Shown: positions 1 to 5,261, counted from the stretch's first letter. The stretch: 8,691 nucleotides of DNA from Candidatus Nitrosopumilus sp. (GCA_029861085.1 JAOUAE010000046.1:1-8691), one strand, 5' to 3'. Notes: generated by a model not told the origin, from the letters alone. Translations and numbers: made by a program.

Positions 1-766
1 TATCTCGGTCATCTGAATAATGCTGCAAAGGATAAACCAACTCGTCTGTCATGTCTGAGAAAAATTCTTTCATGTGTGGGTCTAGTTTGTCGTATGCGTC
101 TTGACCCACTATGATCTGGTTTGGTTTTGCCAGATTTTGAATCTTTGATGCCACATTCATTGTAGGTCCGAGTAAATCAACGTACGCCTTTTGTTCGTCA
201 GCCCCATATCGGACTACAGTATTCTTGCCAAAATCAATGCCTATCTTTATGCTAATCTCTGAAAGCCCCACTTTTTCAATCAATATCGGGTTGATTCCTT
301 GTTTTACCACCTTCATCATGGCTTCCGCGCAACTTGTGGAATTATCAACCATTTGAACTGAATTTGCCTCATTTTCTACAAAATATCCTATCACTGCGTC
401 CCCCACAAATTTTAAGACGTATCCATCAAACTGCTCAATCACGTATGACATTTCCTGGGAAAACGAGCTTATCAGGATTGATAGTTTGTCAGGTGGCAAC
501 GTCATGCTCATTTTTGTAGAGCTGACAAGATCCACATACAAGACAGCCATGTTGATTTGCGCAAACACGTTTTTTCTCAGAAATTTTTCAGACGAACCAA
601 TTACTCCTGTGTATTCGTACCCGTTTTCCAAGGCGTTGTTGATTCTGTTTTGCACGTTTTTTATCAGCGTGGCAGAGTCGACTATTTTATCTGCCCTTGG
701 CTTCCAAAGCACATCCACTTTGTCAGGAGATGGATTGTTTTCTTTGCTGTCATGTTTGGAATCCAT
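1..766 (-). CDS. Class III adenylate/guanylate cyclase domain protein (3' end outside window)
   Basis: The first 255 residues are visible; the frame is still open at position 1. Class III cyclases convert ATP or GTP to cAMP or cGMP with two metal ions held by two Asp. The catalytic domain runs from about residue 72. The visible motifs are LYVDLVSST (first metal Asp, D79), LKFVGDAVIGYF (purine-contacting Lys K119 and second metal Asp D123), and YVDLLGPTMNVASK (D197, N204). The residue four after N204, normally the transition-state Arg, is Lys (K208). No membrane segment is seen in the N-terminal 70 residues, which are polar and probably a short linker, so the protein should be cytosolic. The ATG at 766 is chosen because a TATA-like box lies about 31 nt upstream. 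The family call is firm; activity and nucleotide choice are not shown by the sequence. Confidence 0.9.
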   Translation of the reverse strand, partial: MDSKHDSKENNPSPDKVDVLWKPRADKIVDSATLIKNVQNRINNALENGYEYTGVIGSSEKFLRKNVFAQINMAVLYVDLVSSTKMSMTLPPDKLSILISSFSQEMSYVIEQFDGYVLKFVGDAVIGYFVENEANSVQMVDNSTSCAEAMMKVVKQGINPILIEKVGLSEISIKIGIDFGKNTVVRYGADEQKAYVDLLGPTMNVASKIQNLAKPNQIIVGQDAYDKLDPHMKEFFSDMTDELVYPLQHYSDDRD

Positions 767-793
767 TATCACATATGTTATTTTTAATTCCTG

Positions 794-800
794 ATATATA
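794..800 (-). promoter_or_regulatory. TATA-like box of the left cyclase
   Basis: An ATATATA tract is centred about 31 nt upstream of the ATG at 766, consistent with an archaeal promoter giving a leaderless or nearly leaderless transcript. Confidence 0.45.
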
Positions 801-988
801 CAACATGCTTTCCATCACGTTCTCAGGCAGTTTTGCGTTTTCGGTATTGGAATCCAATATGTTTCACATGTTATTTCGGGACGATGGTTTCTCTTCTCGG
901 TGCAAACAAACCAAATGTCAATGGCATGAATTACGGATTGAAGGATCGTCAAAACAACATGTACAGACGGTTTTGTGTTTGTTGCAGC

Positions 989-996
989 TTAATTAA
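989..996 (+). promoter_or_regulatory. TATA-like box for the 96-residue protein
   Basis: TTAATTAA is centred 26-27 nt before the ATG at 1019, the same spacing as at several other starts in this window, and predicts a leaderless mRNA. Confidence 0.6.
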
Positions 997-1018
997 CCAG
1001 AACGGCACAATACAATGT

Positions 1019-1309
1019 ATGTCACTTGTGTCCCATTCGCTAACTGAAATTTTAAATGAAATTGGAACTGAACTGGCCAATCAGATTTCTTTGGCCAACA
1101 ACGCAGACAAAAAAATAGATTCAAGAAAACTTGCCCAACAGTCAGACACTCTAAATGATGCAATCGCGGCGTCTGAACTCTCTGATGAAGACAAGTCGAT
1201 GTTACAAAAGTTCTCGCTAACCCTTGTTCAGGACAGTTCCACTGTCAAGAGCCTGAGGTATGAAAAGCAAGATCTTGAAAGGGTGCTTTCCAACATTGCT
1301 AATATCTAA
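1019..1309 (+). CDS. Small helical protein of unknown function
   Basis: The 96-residue product is not one I recognise. It is hydrophilic with no Cys and no membrane segment, and its composition (Leu, Ala, Asp, Ser, Lys) predicts an almost wholly alpha-helical protein. The C-terminal half has heptad-like spacing of hydrophobic residues, so it may form a helical bundle or oligomer. The start at 1019 is preferred because a TTAATTAA box lies 26 nt upstream. The frame stays open upstream to 833 and has an ATG at 884 that would add 45 residues containing a CVCC motif; that extension is less likely. It stands alone, divergent from the left cyclase, and ends about 150 bp before the next gene, which is on the other strand. 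Confidence 0.7.
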   Translation: MSLVSHSLTEILNEIGTELANQISLANNADKKIDSRKLAQQSDTLNDAIAASELSDEDKSMLQKFSLTLVQDSSTVKSLRYEKQDLERVLSNIANI

Positions 1310-1365
1310 AACATTTTGTCGTATAGCCTAACATGATGTGTACCATTTACAAAAAACACATTTTA

Positions 1366-1428
1366 TCAGAAAAATACGGTTTGGTGCTTTGCAGATTTTC
1401 TAATTCCAGCCATCTTCTTCCCAACCAT
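1366..1428 (-). CDS. Possible 20-residue basic peptide
   Basis: A short open frame lies just after the 45-residue zinc protein gene on the same strand. The peptide is basic (Lys/Arg about one third). There is no TATA box at a useful distance, so it could only be expressed as part of the upstream transcript. It may equally be chance. Confidence 0.15.
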   Translation of the reverse strand: MVGKKMAGIRKSAKHQTVFF

Positions 1429-1456
1429 TTTCTGTGTATTTGGGAGATGTGTTATC

Positions 1457-1594
1457 TCAGTTTTCTTTTTCTTTTGGTGCAGCAGCACGGATAAGCTTGT
1501 GGCATCGTGTACACTCGTACATGTCCTTGTATCCCCCCATCTTGACTTTTGCGTCATGTATGCAAGTGTCCTGAGTTATTGCTGCGTATGCCAA
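1457..1594 (-). CDS. Small zinc-binding-type protein (CIH...CTRCHK)
   Basis: This frame encodes up to 45 residues from a TTG at 1594, or 27 residues from the internal ATG at 1540. The longer form carries C11 and H13, then CTRCH (C28, C31, H32), and ends in a charged Lys/Glu tail. Paired Cys/His clusters of this kind usually bind one zinc ion. No ATG lies between the upstream gene's stop (TAA at 1600-1602) and this frame's first Cys. The TTG start, five bases after that stop, therefore implies an operon and coupled translation. Its function is unknown; a zinc-ribbon adaptor or regulator is the natural guess. The frame is supported by compact Cys motifs; the start codon is uncertain. Confidence 0.6.
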   Translation of the reverse strand: MAYAAITQDTCIHDAKVKMGGYKDMYECTRCHKLIRAAAPKEKEN

Positions 1595-1599
1595 AACTA

Positions 1600-1704
1600 T
1601 TACCTGTTACGATCCCAGTGACAGTCGCAATTACAGCCATTCTGGCAGTTCATTCTCTTGCAGTCGGAGCAAATATTCTGCCCCCAAGAAATCGCAGCAT
1701 ACAT
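1600..1704 (-). CDS. Cys-rich 34-residue microprotein
   Basis: The peptide has six Cys and one His packed between residues 12 and 29, in the pattern C-x2-C-x4-C-x3-C-x-C-x-C-H. It has a short hydrophobic start (MYAAISWG) and a basic end. Such density suggests binding of zinc, copper or an iron-sulfur cluster, or a metallothionein-like role; the sequence does not decide between these. The ATG at 1704 is the only in-frame ATG after a stop and has a TATA-like box 26 nt upstream, so it should be leaderless. It is followed five bases later by the 45-residue zinc protein, forming a likely two-gene operon divergent from the trio beginning at 1900. Confidence 0.65.
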   Translation of the reverse strand: MYAAISWGQNICSDCKRMNCQNGCNCDCHWDRNR

Positions 1705-1726
1705 GGCATCATTGGCGCTTTCATCC

Positions 1727-1733
1727 TAATTAA
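1727..1733 (-). promoter_or_regulatory. TATA-like box for the Cys-rich pair
   Basis: On the minus strand this reads TTAATTA, centred 26 nt before the ATG at 1704. Confidence 0.55.
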
Positions 1734-1796
1734 CCCAACCAGTATGAAACACTATAAGCAACATTGGCGTAATGTCAGTAACGTAGTGGTGTGAGT

Positions 1797-1810
1797 TTGC
1801 ATATCTGCAA
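1797..1810. repeat. Short inverted repeat TTGCA-N4-TGCAA
   Basis: A perfect 5-bp inverted repeat with a 4-bp spacer sits in the middle of the divergent intergenic region between the two small-protein operons. It could be a dimeric regulator site, but it is short enough to be chance. Confidence 0.25.
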
Positions 1811-1870
1811 GGAAGGACTGAATTGACTACTCAGCTACGTGTTATTGTGTCATGATTGGAATTTTCTGTC

Positions 1871-1877
1871 TTTATAT
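1871..1877 (+). promoter_or_regulatory. TATA box of the small-protein trio
   Basis: TTTATAT is centred 26 nt before the ATG at 1900; this is one of the clearest promoters in the window and predicts a leaderless transcript. Confidence 0.65.
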
Positions 1878-1899
1878 GCCAATAGCGACCTAGTTTATC

Positions 1900-2010
1900 A
1901 TGTTAGAAAATATTTTTGCAAAATTCAAAGGAAAACAAGAAAAGACATCAAAGGACGTTAACGCATTCGAGGGATCTGGAAAAAAGAAACCAGAGGATGT
2001 AGGAAAATAA
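1900..2010 (+). CDS. Small Lys-rich hydrophilic protein, first of a trio
   Basis: This gene encodes 36 residues beginning MLENIFAKFKGK. The first 12 could form a short amphipathic helix, and the rest is a disordered-looking Lys/Glu/Asp/Gly tail. I do not recognise a family. The start is supported by the TTTATAT box 26 nt upstream. The TAA stop is directly followed by the ATG of the C2H2 finger gene with no intervening base, so co-translation is likely. It may act as a partner of the two zinc proteins behind it, but nothing in the sequence proves that. Confidence 0.65.
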   Translation: MLENIFAKFKGKQEKTSKDVNAFEGSGKKKPEDVGK

Positions 2011-2139
2011 ATGGCATATCGTTGCAAGCATTGCAGTTATAGTTGGGATGCATCAGAAGGTGACATTGCAAAACTACTCGCACATGAAAAGACCCATTTG
2101 AAAGACAAGGCAATACGCATTGCGGGACAAACGACATAA
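2011..2139 (+). CDS. C2H2-type single zinc finger protein
   Basis: The 42-residue protein contains YRCKHCSY followed by LAHEKTHLKD. This gives C5 and C8, then H25 and H29, with a 16-residue loop (C-x2-C-x16-H-x3-H). The spacing differs slightly from the classical x12 finger but keeps the ligand set, so one bound zinc is expected. The basic tail after the finger could contact nucleic acid. The ATG abuts the previous stop codon and the next gene starts 4 bp downstream, so it is the middle member of a three-gene operon. Small single-finger proteins are common in archaea and mostly uncharacterised; DNA or RNA binding is inferred. Confidence 0.75.
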   Translation: MAYRCKHCSYSWDASEGDIAKLLAHEKTHLKDKAIRIAGQTT

Positions 2140-2143
2140 GATC

Positions 2144-2272
2144 ATGATTGCAATAGATGATCTGAGATCATGTGATAATTGTGGCAACGTGTTTTTGAAA
2201 AAAACAGCGGATGAGACGACAAACAGATGTCCTGCATGCAACGTGTGGAAGAAGGAAGTTCTCACTCAATAA
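2144..2272 (+). CDS. Zinc-ribbon microprotein
   Basis: The 42-residue protein has CDNCGN (C10, C13) and CPACNVW (C29, C32), a typical zinc ribbon with 15 residues between the knuckles. The second knuckle is followed by Trp and a Lys-rich end. It lies 4 bp after the C2H2 gene, on the same predicted transcript. Zinc ribbons of this size resemble rubredoxin-like or transcription-factor ribbon modules; no catalytic residues are present, so a binding or adaptor role is the inference. The frame downstream of the stop shows no clear further gene. Confidence 0.75.
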   Translation: MIAIDDLRSCDNCGNVFLKKTADETTNRCPACNVWKKEVLTQ

Positions 2273-2411
2273 GTCTGGAGACCTGTTGTTATCTCAAGAA
2301 ATTGCTGAACAAATCCCGCCACCACAATGTAAAAAGGAAGTGTCATTGGAGAGACAAGCAATGAGCTGTTTTCTTAATGGAACTGCCCTATGGAAATATC
2401 TATTTTACAAA

Positions 2412-2696
2412 TCATTTGATTGTAACTTTGTACTTGCAAAGCATGTCCACAAATAGCCTCAGGTCTTTCCTGTGTTCTTTTTCTGCCTCGTTTGATTCCA
2501 TTAGCAAGTCATTGTAGTCCCGGTCAGAATGAGACTCCATTGATTCCAGTCTGACCTCGTTTTCTGAAATCCTTTTGTAGATTTGCTTGATCTTGCTTTC
2601 TCCATATTGTATTATCGTGTTGATTTTGTCTATTCGCTGATTATCATCAGGTCTGTGTTTTGAATCATCTTGTTTGGATGGAAATTTTATCTTCAT
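2412..2696 (-). CDS. Coiled-coil protein of unknown function
   Basis: The protein has 94 very hydrophilic residues. The N-terminus is basic and Pro/Asp-containing. Residues about 20-85 are charged with regularly spaced Ile/Leu/Met, the pattern of a long helix or coiled coil. There is no signal peptide or membrane segment and only one Cys (C87). A TATA-like ATATA on the minus strand lies about 24 nt before the ATG at 2696, supporting the start and a leaderless transcript. It converges on the zinc trio with about 140 bp between the stop codons. I cannot name a family; a structural or oligomeric role is only a guess. Confidence 0.7.
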   Translation of the reverse strand: MKIKFPSKQDDSKHRPDDNQRIDKINTIIQYGESKIKQIYKRISENEVRLESMESHSDRDYNDLLMESNEAEKEHRKDLRLFVDMLCKYKVTIK

Positions 2697-2717
2697 GCAT
2701 TACTAGGCCATGTCTAG

Positions 2718-2722
2718 TATAT
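2718..2722 (-). promoter_or_regulatory. TATA-like box of the coiled-coil gene
   Basis: The minus strand reads CATATACT here, centred about 24 nt before the ATG at 2696. Confidence 0.45.
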
Positions 2723-2806
2723 GAGGCATTAGACGATCATAACGCCTGCCCGACGTATCTTACAATTTCTTAAAAAGACTGTTACGTGAAACCAAAATGT
2801 CATTTG

Positions 2807-2946
2807 TCATTTTTCCATCCGTGGCTCAACTGTCAACTTAATTGCATTCTTCAACGTATCATCCAATGTCATTTCGAGGACATCGGTCAGAAAAATCCTC
2901 AGCAGTTCACATCTTTATTCAACTTTATTTGAGAAGCGTATTTCAT
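2807..2946 (-). pseudogene. Possible third gene of the micro-operon, frame-broken
   Basis: An ATG at 2946 overlaps the stop of the 62-residue gene (ATGA) and opens only 15 codons. A neighbouring frame, open from 2914 to 2807, then reads like coding sequence (CELLRIFLTDVLEMTLDDT and so on, ending PRMEK). One added base in the A-rich stretch near 2916 would join both parts into about 46 residues. As it stands there is either a short 21-residue ORF from 2872 or a decayed gene. The join is an inference and no family is recognised. Confidence 0.3.
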
Positions 2947-3131
2947 GACCTGATTTCCTCTGCTGATTTACATGTGGGCAGGTTCATCAAAGTGAGGTAC
3001 ATTCTTGACTCCATACATGTTGAGCATTTTACAATTGAAATGCCGTCACTGTTTGGCAGCAATGCAAACTTGTGATCACCGTACTTGTAGTTCAGTTCGT
3101 TGTCATACCAGACATCATTTACAAGTGTCAT
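2943..3131 (-). CDS. Small protein with a Cys pair, second gene of a micro-operon
   Basis: The 62-residue product is soluble, with Tyr/Asp/Asn-rich N-terminal strands, then VKCSTCMES (C36, C39) and a third Cys at 54. This may form part of a metal site, though a fourth ligand is not obvious. I do not recognise it. The ATG immediately follows an in-frame TAG (TAGATG), which would be the stop of the preceding gene if that gene's frame were restored. Its own TGA overlaps the next ATG (ATGA). Its own TATA box is weak, so co-transcription from the promoter near 3345 is likely. Confidence 0.55.
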   Translation of the reverse strand: MTLVNDVWYDNELNYKYGDHKFALLPNSDGISIVKCSTCMESRMYLTLMNLPTCKSAEEIRS

Positions 3132-3180
3132 CTAGCCAAAGTCCTGAAATGTTTTTCCATAATGCTGGTGAAATGTTTCC

Positions 3181-3318
3181 TCATGCTTGTTGACTCTTTT
3201 GAATATCTTTTTTTAATTCGTCATAGGATTCCAGGTATTCCTTTTTCATTAGGTTCTCAGGTCTTGTCTTGTTGTTCTTGTTTGTCTGTGGCATTGCCTT
3301 GTTTTTTATTTTAGTCAT
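3181..3318 (-). CDS. Small Lys/Asn-rich protein, first gene of a micro-operon, probably frameshifted
   Basis: As it stands the gene encodes 45 residues: a basic, disordered N-terminus (KNKAMPQTNKNNKTRPEN) and then a helix (KKEYLESYDELKK). The start at 3318 has a strong TATA-like box about 27 nt upstream. A run of seven A on the coding strand (3208-3214) follows the helix. With six A the frame would continue the amphipathic helix (IFKRVNKHEETFHQHYGKTF), reaching 61 residues and ending at a TAG that directly abuts the next ATG at 3131. The present end (DIQKSQQA) may therefore be a frameshift product. An 18-codon frame (3184 to 3128) with ATGA overlaps at both ends is an alternative reading. Confidence 0.5.
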   Translation of the reverse strand: MTKIKNKAMPQTNKNNKTRPENLMKKEYLESYDELKKDIQKSQQA

Positions 3319-3340
3319 GCTATACAATATGCATATGTAT

Positions 3341-3348
3341 GATATATT
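3341..3348 (-). promoter_or_regulatory. TATA box of the micro-operon
   Basis: AATATATC on the minus strand is centred about 27 nt before the ATG at 3318. Confidence 0.55.
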
Positions 3349-3477
3349 CTGGATCCAATCATTATACATATCAATTTCACATTTCTTTCTAGTTCAATGA
3401 TATTTCTGATGAACTTTTTGATTTTGAGCCTAAATTTCTATATAGATCAAGTAATTCTATTTATTTTAATGCTCTTG

Positions 3478-3488
3478 TATATATATAA
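3478..3488 (+). promoter_or_regulatory. TATA box of the Lys/Glu-rich peptide gene
   Basis: TATATATATAA is centred about 24 nt before the ATG at 3507. Confidence 0.55.
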
Positions 3489-3506
3489 GTAAAATCATAT
3501 ATAGAC

Positions 3507-3602
3507 ATGGAAAATAAAGAAAAAACCCCAACAATAGTTGCCGGCAACGACAACAAAAAAGAAGAACCTAAAAAAGAAGAAACAGCTAAAACAGAAAAAT
3601 AA
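3507..3602 (+). CDS. Lys/Glu-rich disordered microprotein
   Basis: The gene encodes 31 residues. More than half are Lys or Glu, and the C-terminal half is a KEEPKKEETAK-type low-complexity stretch that should be unstructured. A long TATA tract about 24 nt upstream supports the ATG and a leaderless transcript. There is no recognisable domain. A larger opposite-strand frame (3461-3667) exists only because Lys codons read as Phe/Leu on the complement and is not supported. The gene may encode a small acidic/basic accessory peptide; its function is unknown. Confidence 0.5.
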   Translation: MENKEKTPTIVAGNDNKKEEPKKEETAKTEK

Positions 3603-3906
3603 ACTAGCACCCTCTTTTTACAGGGAGTGAACCTAATCTTACTAAATAGATTCAATATTAAAAACAATAATTTTCCAGTTTTAGGAATCAGTGTTTTTGG
3701 AAATAGTTTTGTTTTTTGCTATAGGTGATTTTTTCATTTGATCAAAAATGATTTTATGCACTCAACAAGTTTTCATAATGAATTTGAAAAGTCTTGTTTA
3801 GATGTAAAATAACAACAACATTGTTTTTGTTTATTCTTGTGGATATGCAAGAGACTGTCCATTTTCAGATTATTTGTCTTTTATACGATGTAGTAGTAGA
3901 CAATGT
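3603..3906. other. AT-rich stretch without a convincing gene
   Basis: Only 18-codon frames are visible (plus 3756-3812, and a minus-strand one starting at 3737), and neither has a well-spaced TATA box. A weak hairpin (CCCT/AGGG around a T-run, 3610-3625) just after the Lys/Glu-rich gene could mark a transcript end. The last 30 bp hold the promoter of the next gene. Confidence 0.5.
3879..3886 (+). promoter_or_regulatory. TATA box of the 32-residue zinc microprotein
   Basis: TTTTATAC is centred about 24-25 nt before the ATG at 3907. Confidence 0.6.
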
Positions 3907-4005
3907 ATGGCTTTTAGAAATTGCATTCATTGCAATAGAGAATATGAAAGTCTGTATAATAATTCAACATGTTCATCACAGTGTGCCAGAGAAATTGGAA
4001 GATAA
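3907..4005 (+). CDS. Zinc-binding-type microprotein (C-x2-C / C-x3-C)
   Basis: The 32-residue peptide has NCIHCN (C6, C9) and TCSSQC (C22, C26), spaced as in small treble-clef or zinc-ribbon folds, and ends in a short basic tail. A well-placed TATTA-type box supports the ATG and a leaderless mRNA. It lies inside a longer frame (3794-4024, different phase) that has no promoter or domain, and I prefer this reading. It precedes the TFB gene on the same strand by about 170 bp, with separate promoter-like sequence between, so co-transcription is possible but not required. Its function is unknown. Confidence 0.6.
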   Translation: MAFRNCIHCNREYESLYNNSTCSSQCAREIGR

Positions 4006-4090
4006 TTTGCAAACACTTGATTAAAATTCTAGCAACGAACTATATGCGATATTGACTATAATCAAGTTGATTTGCTTAAAGTATTTGTGC

Positions 4091-4096
4091 TATAAT
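4091..4096 (+). promoter_or_regulatory. Possible upstream TATA element of the TFB gene
   Basis: TATAAT lies about 85 nt upstream of the TTG start of TFB. If used, it would give a leader containing two tiny ORFs (starting at 4114 and 4157). It is weaker evidence than the element at 4153-4158. Confidence 0.3.
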
Positions 4097-4152
4097 CATC
4101 ATCTCCCAACATCATGATTGTCTACTTTGAAAAACAGTAAGCCATCTGATTC

Positions 4153-4158
4153 TTATAT
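4153..4158 (+). promoter_or_regulatory. TATA-like box of the TFB gene
   Basis: TTATAT is centred about 22 nt before the TTG at 4177 and 34 nt before the TTG at 4189. It is a little close for the first start and would leave a very short leader for the second. Confidence 0.45.
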
Positions 4159-4176
4159 GCAAAAGACTACTAAAGA

Positions 4177-5148
4177 TTGATTATATTTTTGGTTCAAGAA
4201 ATTATCAATACAGATGCTGCATGTGGGCGCTGTGGAAAAAACAGAATGATAACAGACAATGTGACCGGAGAAAAATTTTGCGAAAAATGCGGTTGTGTTC
4301 TTTCTGGTACAGTGCACGACTCAGGACCTGAATGGAGATCATTTTCAAAGGATGGTGGCGGCACAGATCCTGCCAGAACCGGAGCACCAACCTCACTTGC
4401 AATACACGACAAGGGTCTTGCCACAATCATCAATCCCATAAACCGTGACTCTACTGGGAAACCCCTCACGTCAGTCATGAAAAATAACATTGAAAGGTTG
4501 AGAACATGGGACAGCAGAAGCAAGGTCAATGCGTCTGCAGACAGGAATCTCAGGCAGGCATTTGGCGAATTATCCAGGCTAAAAGACAAACTAGCAGTCT
4601 CAGATGCCGTAATCCAAAAGGCAGCATACATTTACAGAAAGGCATTGGAAAAAAATCTAGTCAAAGGGCGCACCATTTCTCCTTTAATCGCATCTGCGTT
4701 TTATGCTGCATGTAGGGATGCTGAAACTCCTAGAACACTAAAAGATGTCGCAGATGCGGGCAACCTAAAGAAAAAAGATATTGCCAAAAGTTACAGGTTA
4801 CTGCATCGAGAACTGGAACTGAAGATGCCTGTTGTCAATCCGATTCAATGTGTTGCAAGAATTGCCAGCAAACTTGAGATCACTGAAAAAACAAAACGGT
4901 ATGCTGTCAAAATTCTTCAAATATCACATGAGCATAAAGAATCAGCAGGAAAGGATCCAATGAGCCTAGCTGCGGCATCGTTGTACCTGTCATGTGTCAA
5001 GAATGGTGAAGACAAGACCCAACGTGACATTGCAGAGGCTGCAAACGTCACTGAAGTAACGATTAGAAACAGATGCAAAAGCCTAAGGCTAGATCAAAAC
5101 ATGGACTGCAAATTAAAATATAAAAAACCGAAAATTGCCATGACTTAG
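4177..5148 (+). CDS. tfb: Transcription initiation factor TFB (TFIIB homologue)
   Basis: TFB binds the TBP-TATA complex and the BRE, recruits RNA polymerase and helps open the promoter. The 323-residue protein has the full family layout: an N-terminal zinc ribbon (C16, C19, C35, C38; ACGRCGKN and FCEKCG), the B-reader/linker around residues 50-70 (EWRSF, then DPARTGAP), and two cyclin-like repeats at roughly 118-213 and 218-305. The repeats show their typical helices (LIASAFYAACRD; SLAAASLYLSCV) and a C-terminal recognition helix (VTEVTIRNRCKSL). The length is normal for an archaeal TFB. No ATG precedes the ribbon in frame; TTG at 4177 or 4189 must start it. Archaea of this group often carry several TFB paralogues with promoter-specific roles, so this may not be the housekeeping copy. 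Confidence 0.95.
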   Translation: MIIFLVQEIINTDAACGRCGKNRMITDNVTGEKFCEKCGCVLSGTVHDSGPEWRSFSKDGGGTDPARTGAPTSLAIHDKGLATIINPINRDSTGKPLTSVMKNNIERLRTWDSRSKVNASADRNLRQAFGELSRLKDKLAVSDAVIQKAAYIYRKALEKNLVKGRTISPLIASAFYAACRDAETPRTLKDVADAGNLKKKDIAKSYRLLHRELELKMPVVNPIQCVARIASKLEITEKTKRYAVKILQISHEHKESAGKDPMSLAAASLYLSCVKNGEDKTQRDIAEAANVTEVTIRNRCKSLRLDQNMDCKLKYKKPKIAMT

Positions 5149-5152
5149 ATTC

Positions 5153-5166
5153 ATTTTTGCAAAAAT
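5153..5166. repeat. 14-bp perfect palindrome after the TFB gene
   Basis: ATTTTTGCAAAAAT lies 4 bp beyond the TFB stop codon. It could fold at the end of the mRNA, serve as part of a T-rich terminator, or be a protein site. Confidence 0.35.
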
Positions 5167-5201
5167 TGTAGTTTTCTTAAATTTGCATTCAAATCAAAAA
5201 G

Positions 5202-5261
5202 ATGAGTAAATCTCGTATTCTCAAAAAATATTGTCAGGTCAGTTGTATCGAGTTTCTTTGA
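5202..5261 (+). CDS. Possible 19-residue microprotein
   Basis: A short basic peptide frame (MSKSRILKKYC at the start) has a TTAAAT element about 23 nt upstream. It overlaps the 3' end of a minus-strand candidate at 5239-5328. Low support. Confidence 0.2.
   Translation: MSKSRILKKYCQVSCIEFL

Larger units (their letters stand above)
767..1018. other. Divergent intergenic region
   Basis: This stretch separates the left cyclase (minus) from the helical protein gene (plus) and contains both promoters. Several short frames cross it: minus-strand frames of 18 and 35 codons, and a plus-strand Cys-containing stretch in frame with the downstream gene. None has a well-placed TATA box, so no gene is called. 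The in-frame plus-strand stretch is treated as a finding. Confidence 0.5.

Noticed and set aside
750..857. A 35-codon minus-strand frame overlapping the start of the left cyclase
   Set aside because: It needs a TTG start, has no well-spaced TATA box, and the cyclase promoter lies inside it.
1549..1794. An 81-codon plus-strand frame
   Set aside because: It is antisense to two Cys-rich microproteins whose motifs and TATA box make a better case; it has no promoter of its own.
2211..2456. An 81-codon plus-strand frame after the zinc ribbon
   Set aside because: It begins inside the zinc ribbon gene in another frame; the part after 2272 looks partly coding-like but lacks a start codon with a promoter.
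2797..2841. A 14-codon plus-strand frame with a TTAAAAA element 25 nt upstream
   Set aside because: It is too short to judge, and AT-rich DNA gives such pairs by chance.
2842..3075. A 77-codon plus-strand frame
   Set aside because: It is antisense to the 62-residue micro-operon gene and the coding-like remnant, and has no promoter.
3461..3667. A hydrophobic 68-codon minus-strand frame
   Set aside because: It is the complement of the Lys/Glu-rich peptide gene; the Phe/Leu/Ser content follows from Lys/Glu codons. The sense gene has the better promoter.
4194..4631. A 145-codon frame opposite the TFB gene
   Set aside because: It is antisense to the conserved TFB ribbon and linker, with no promoter or domain.
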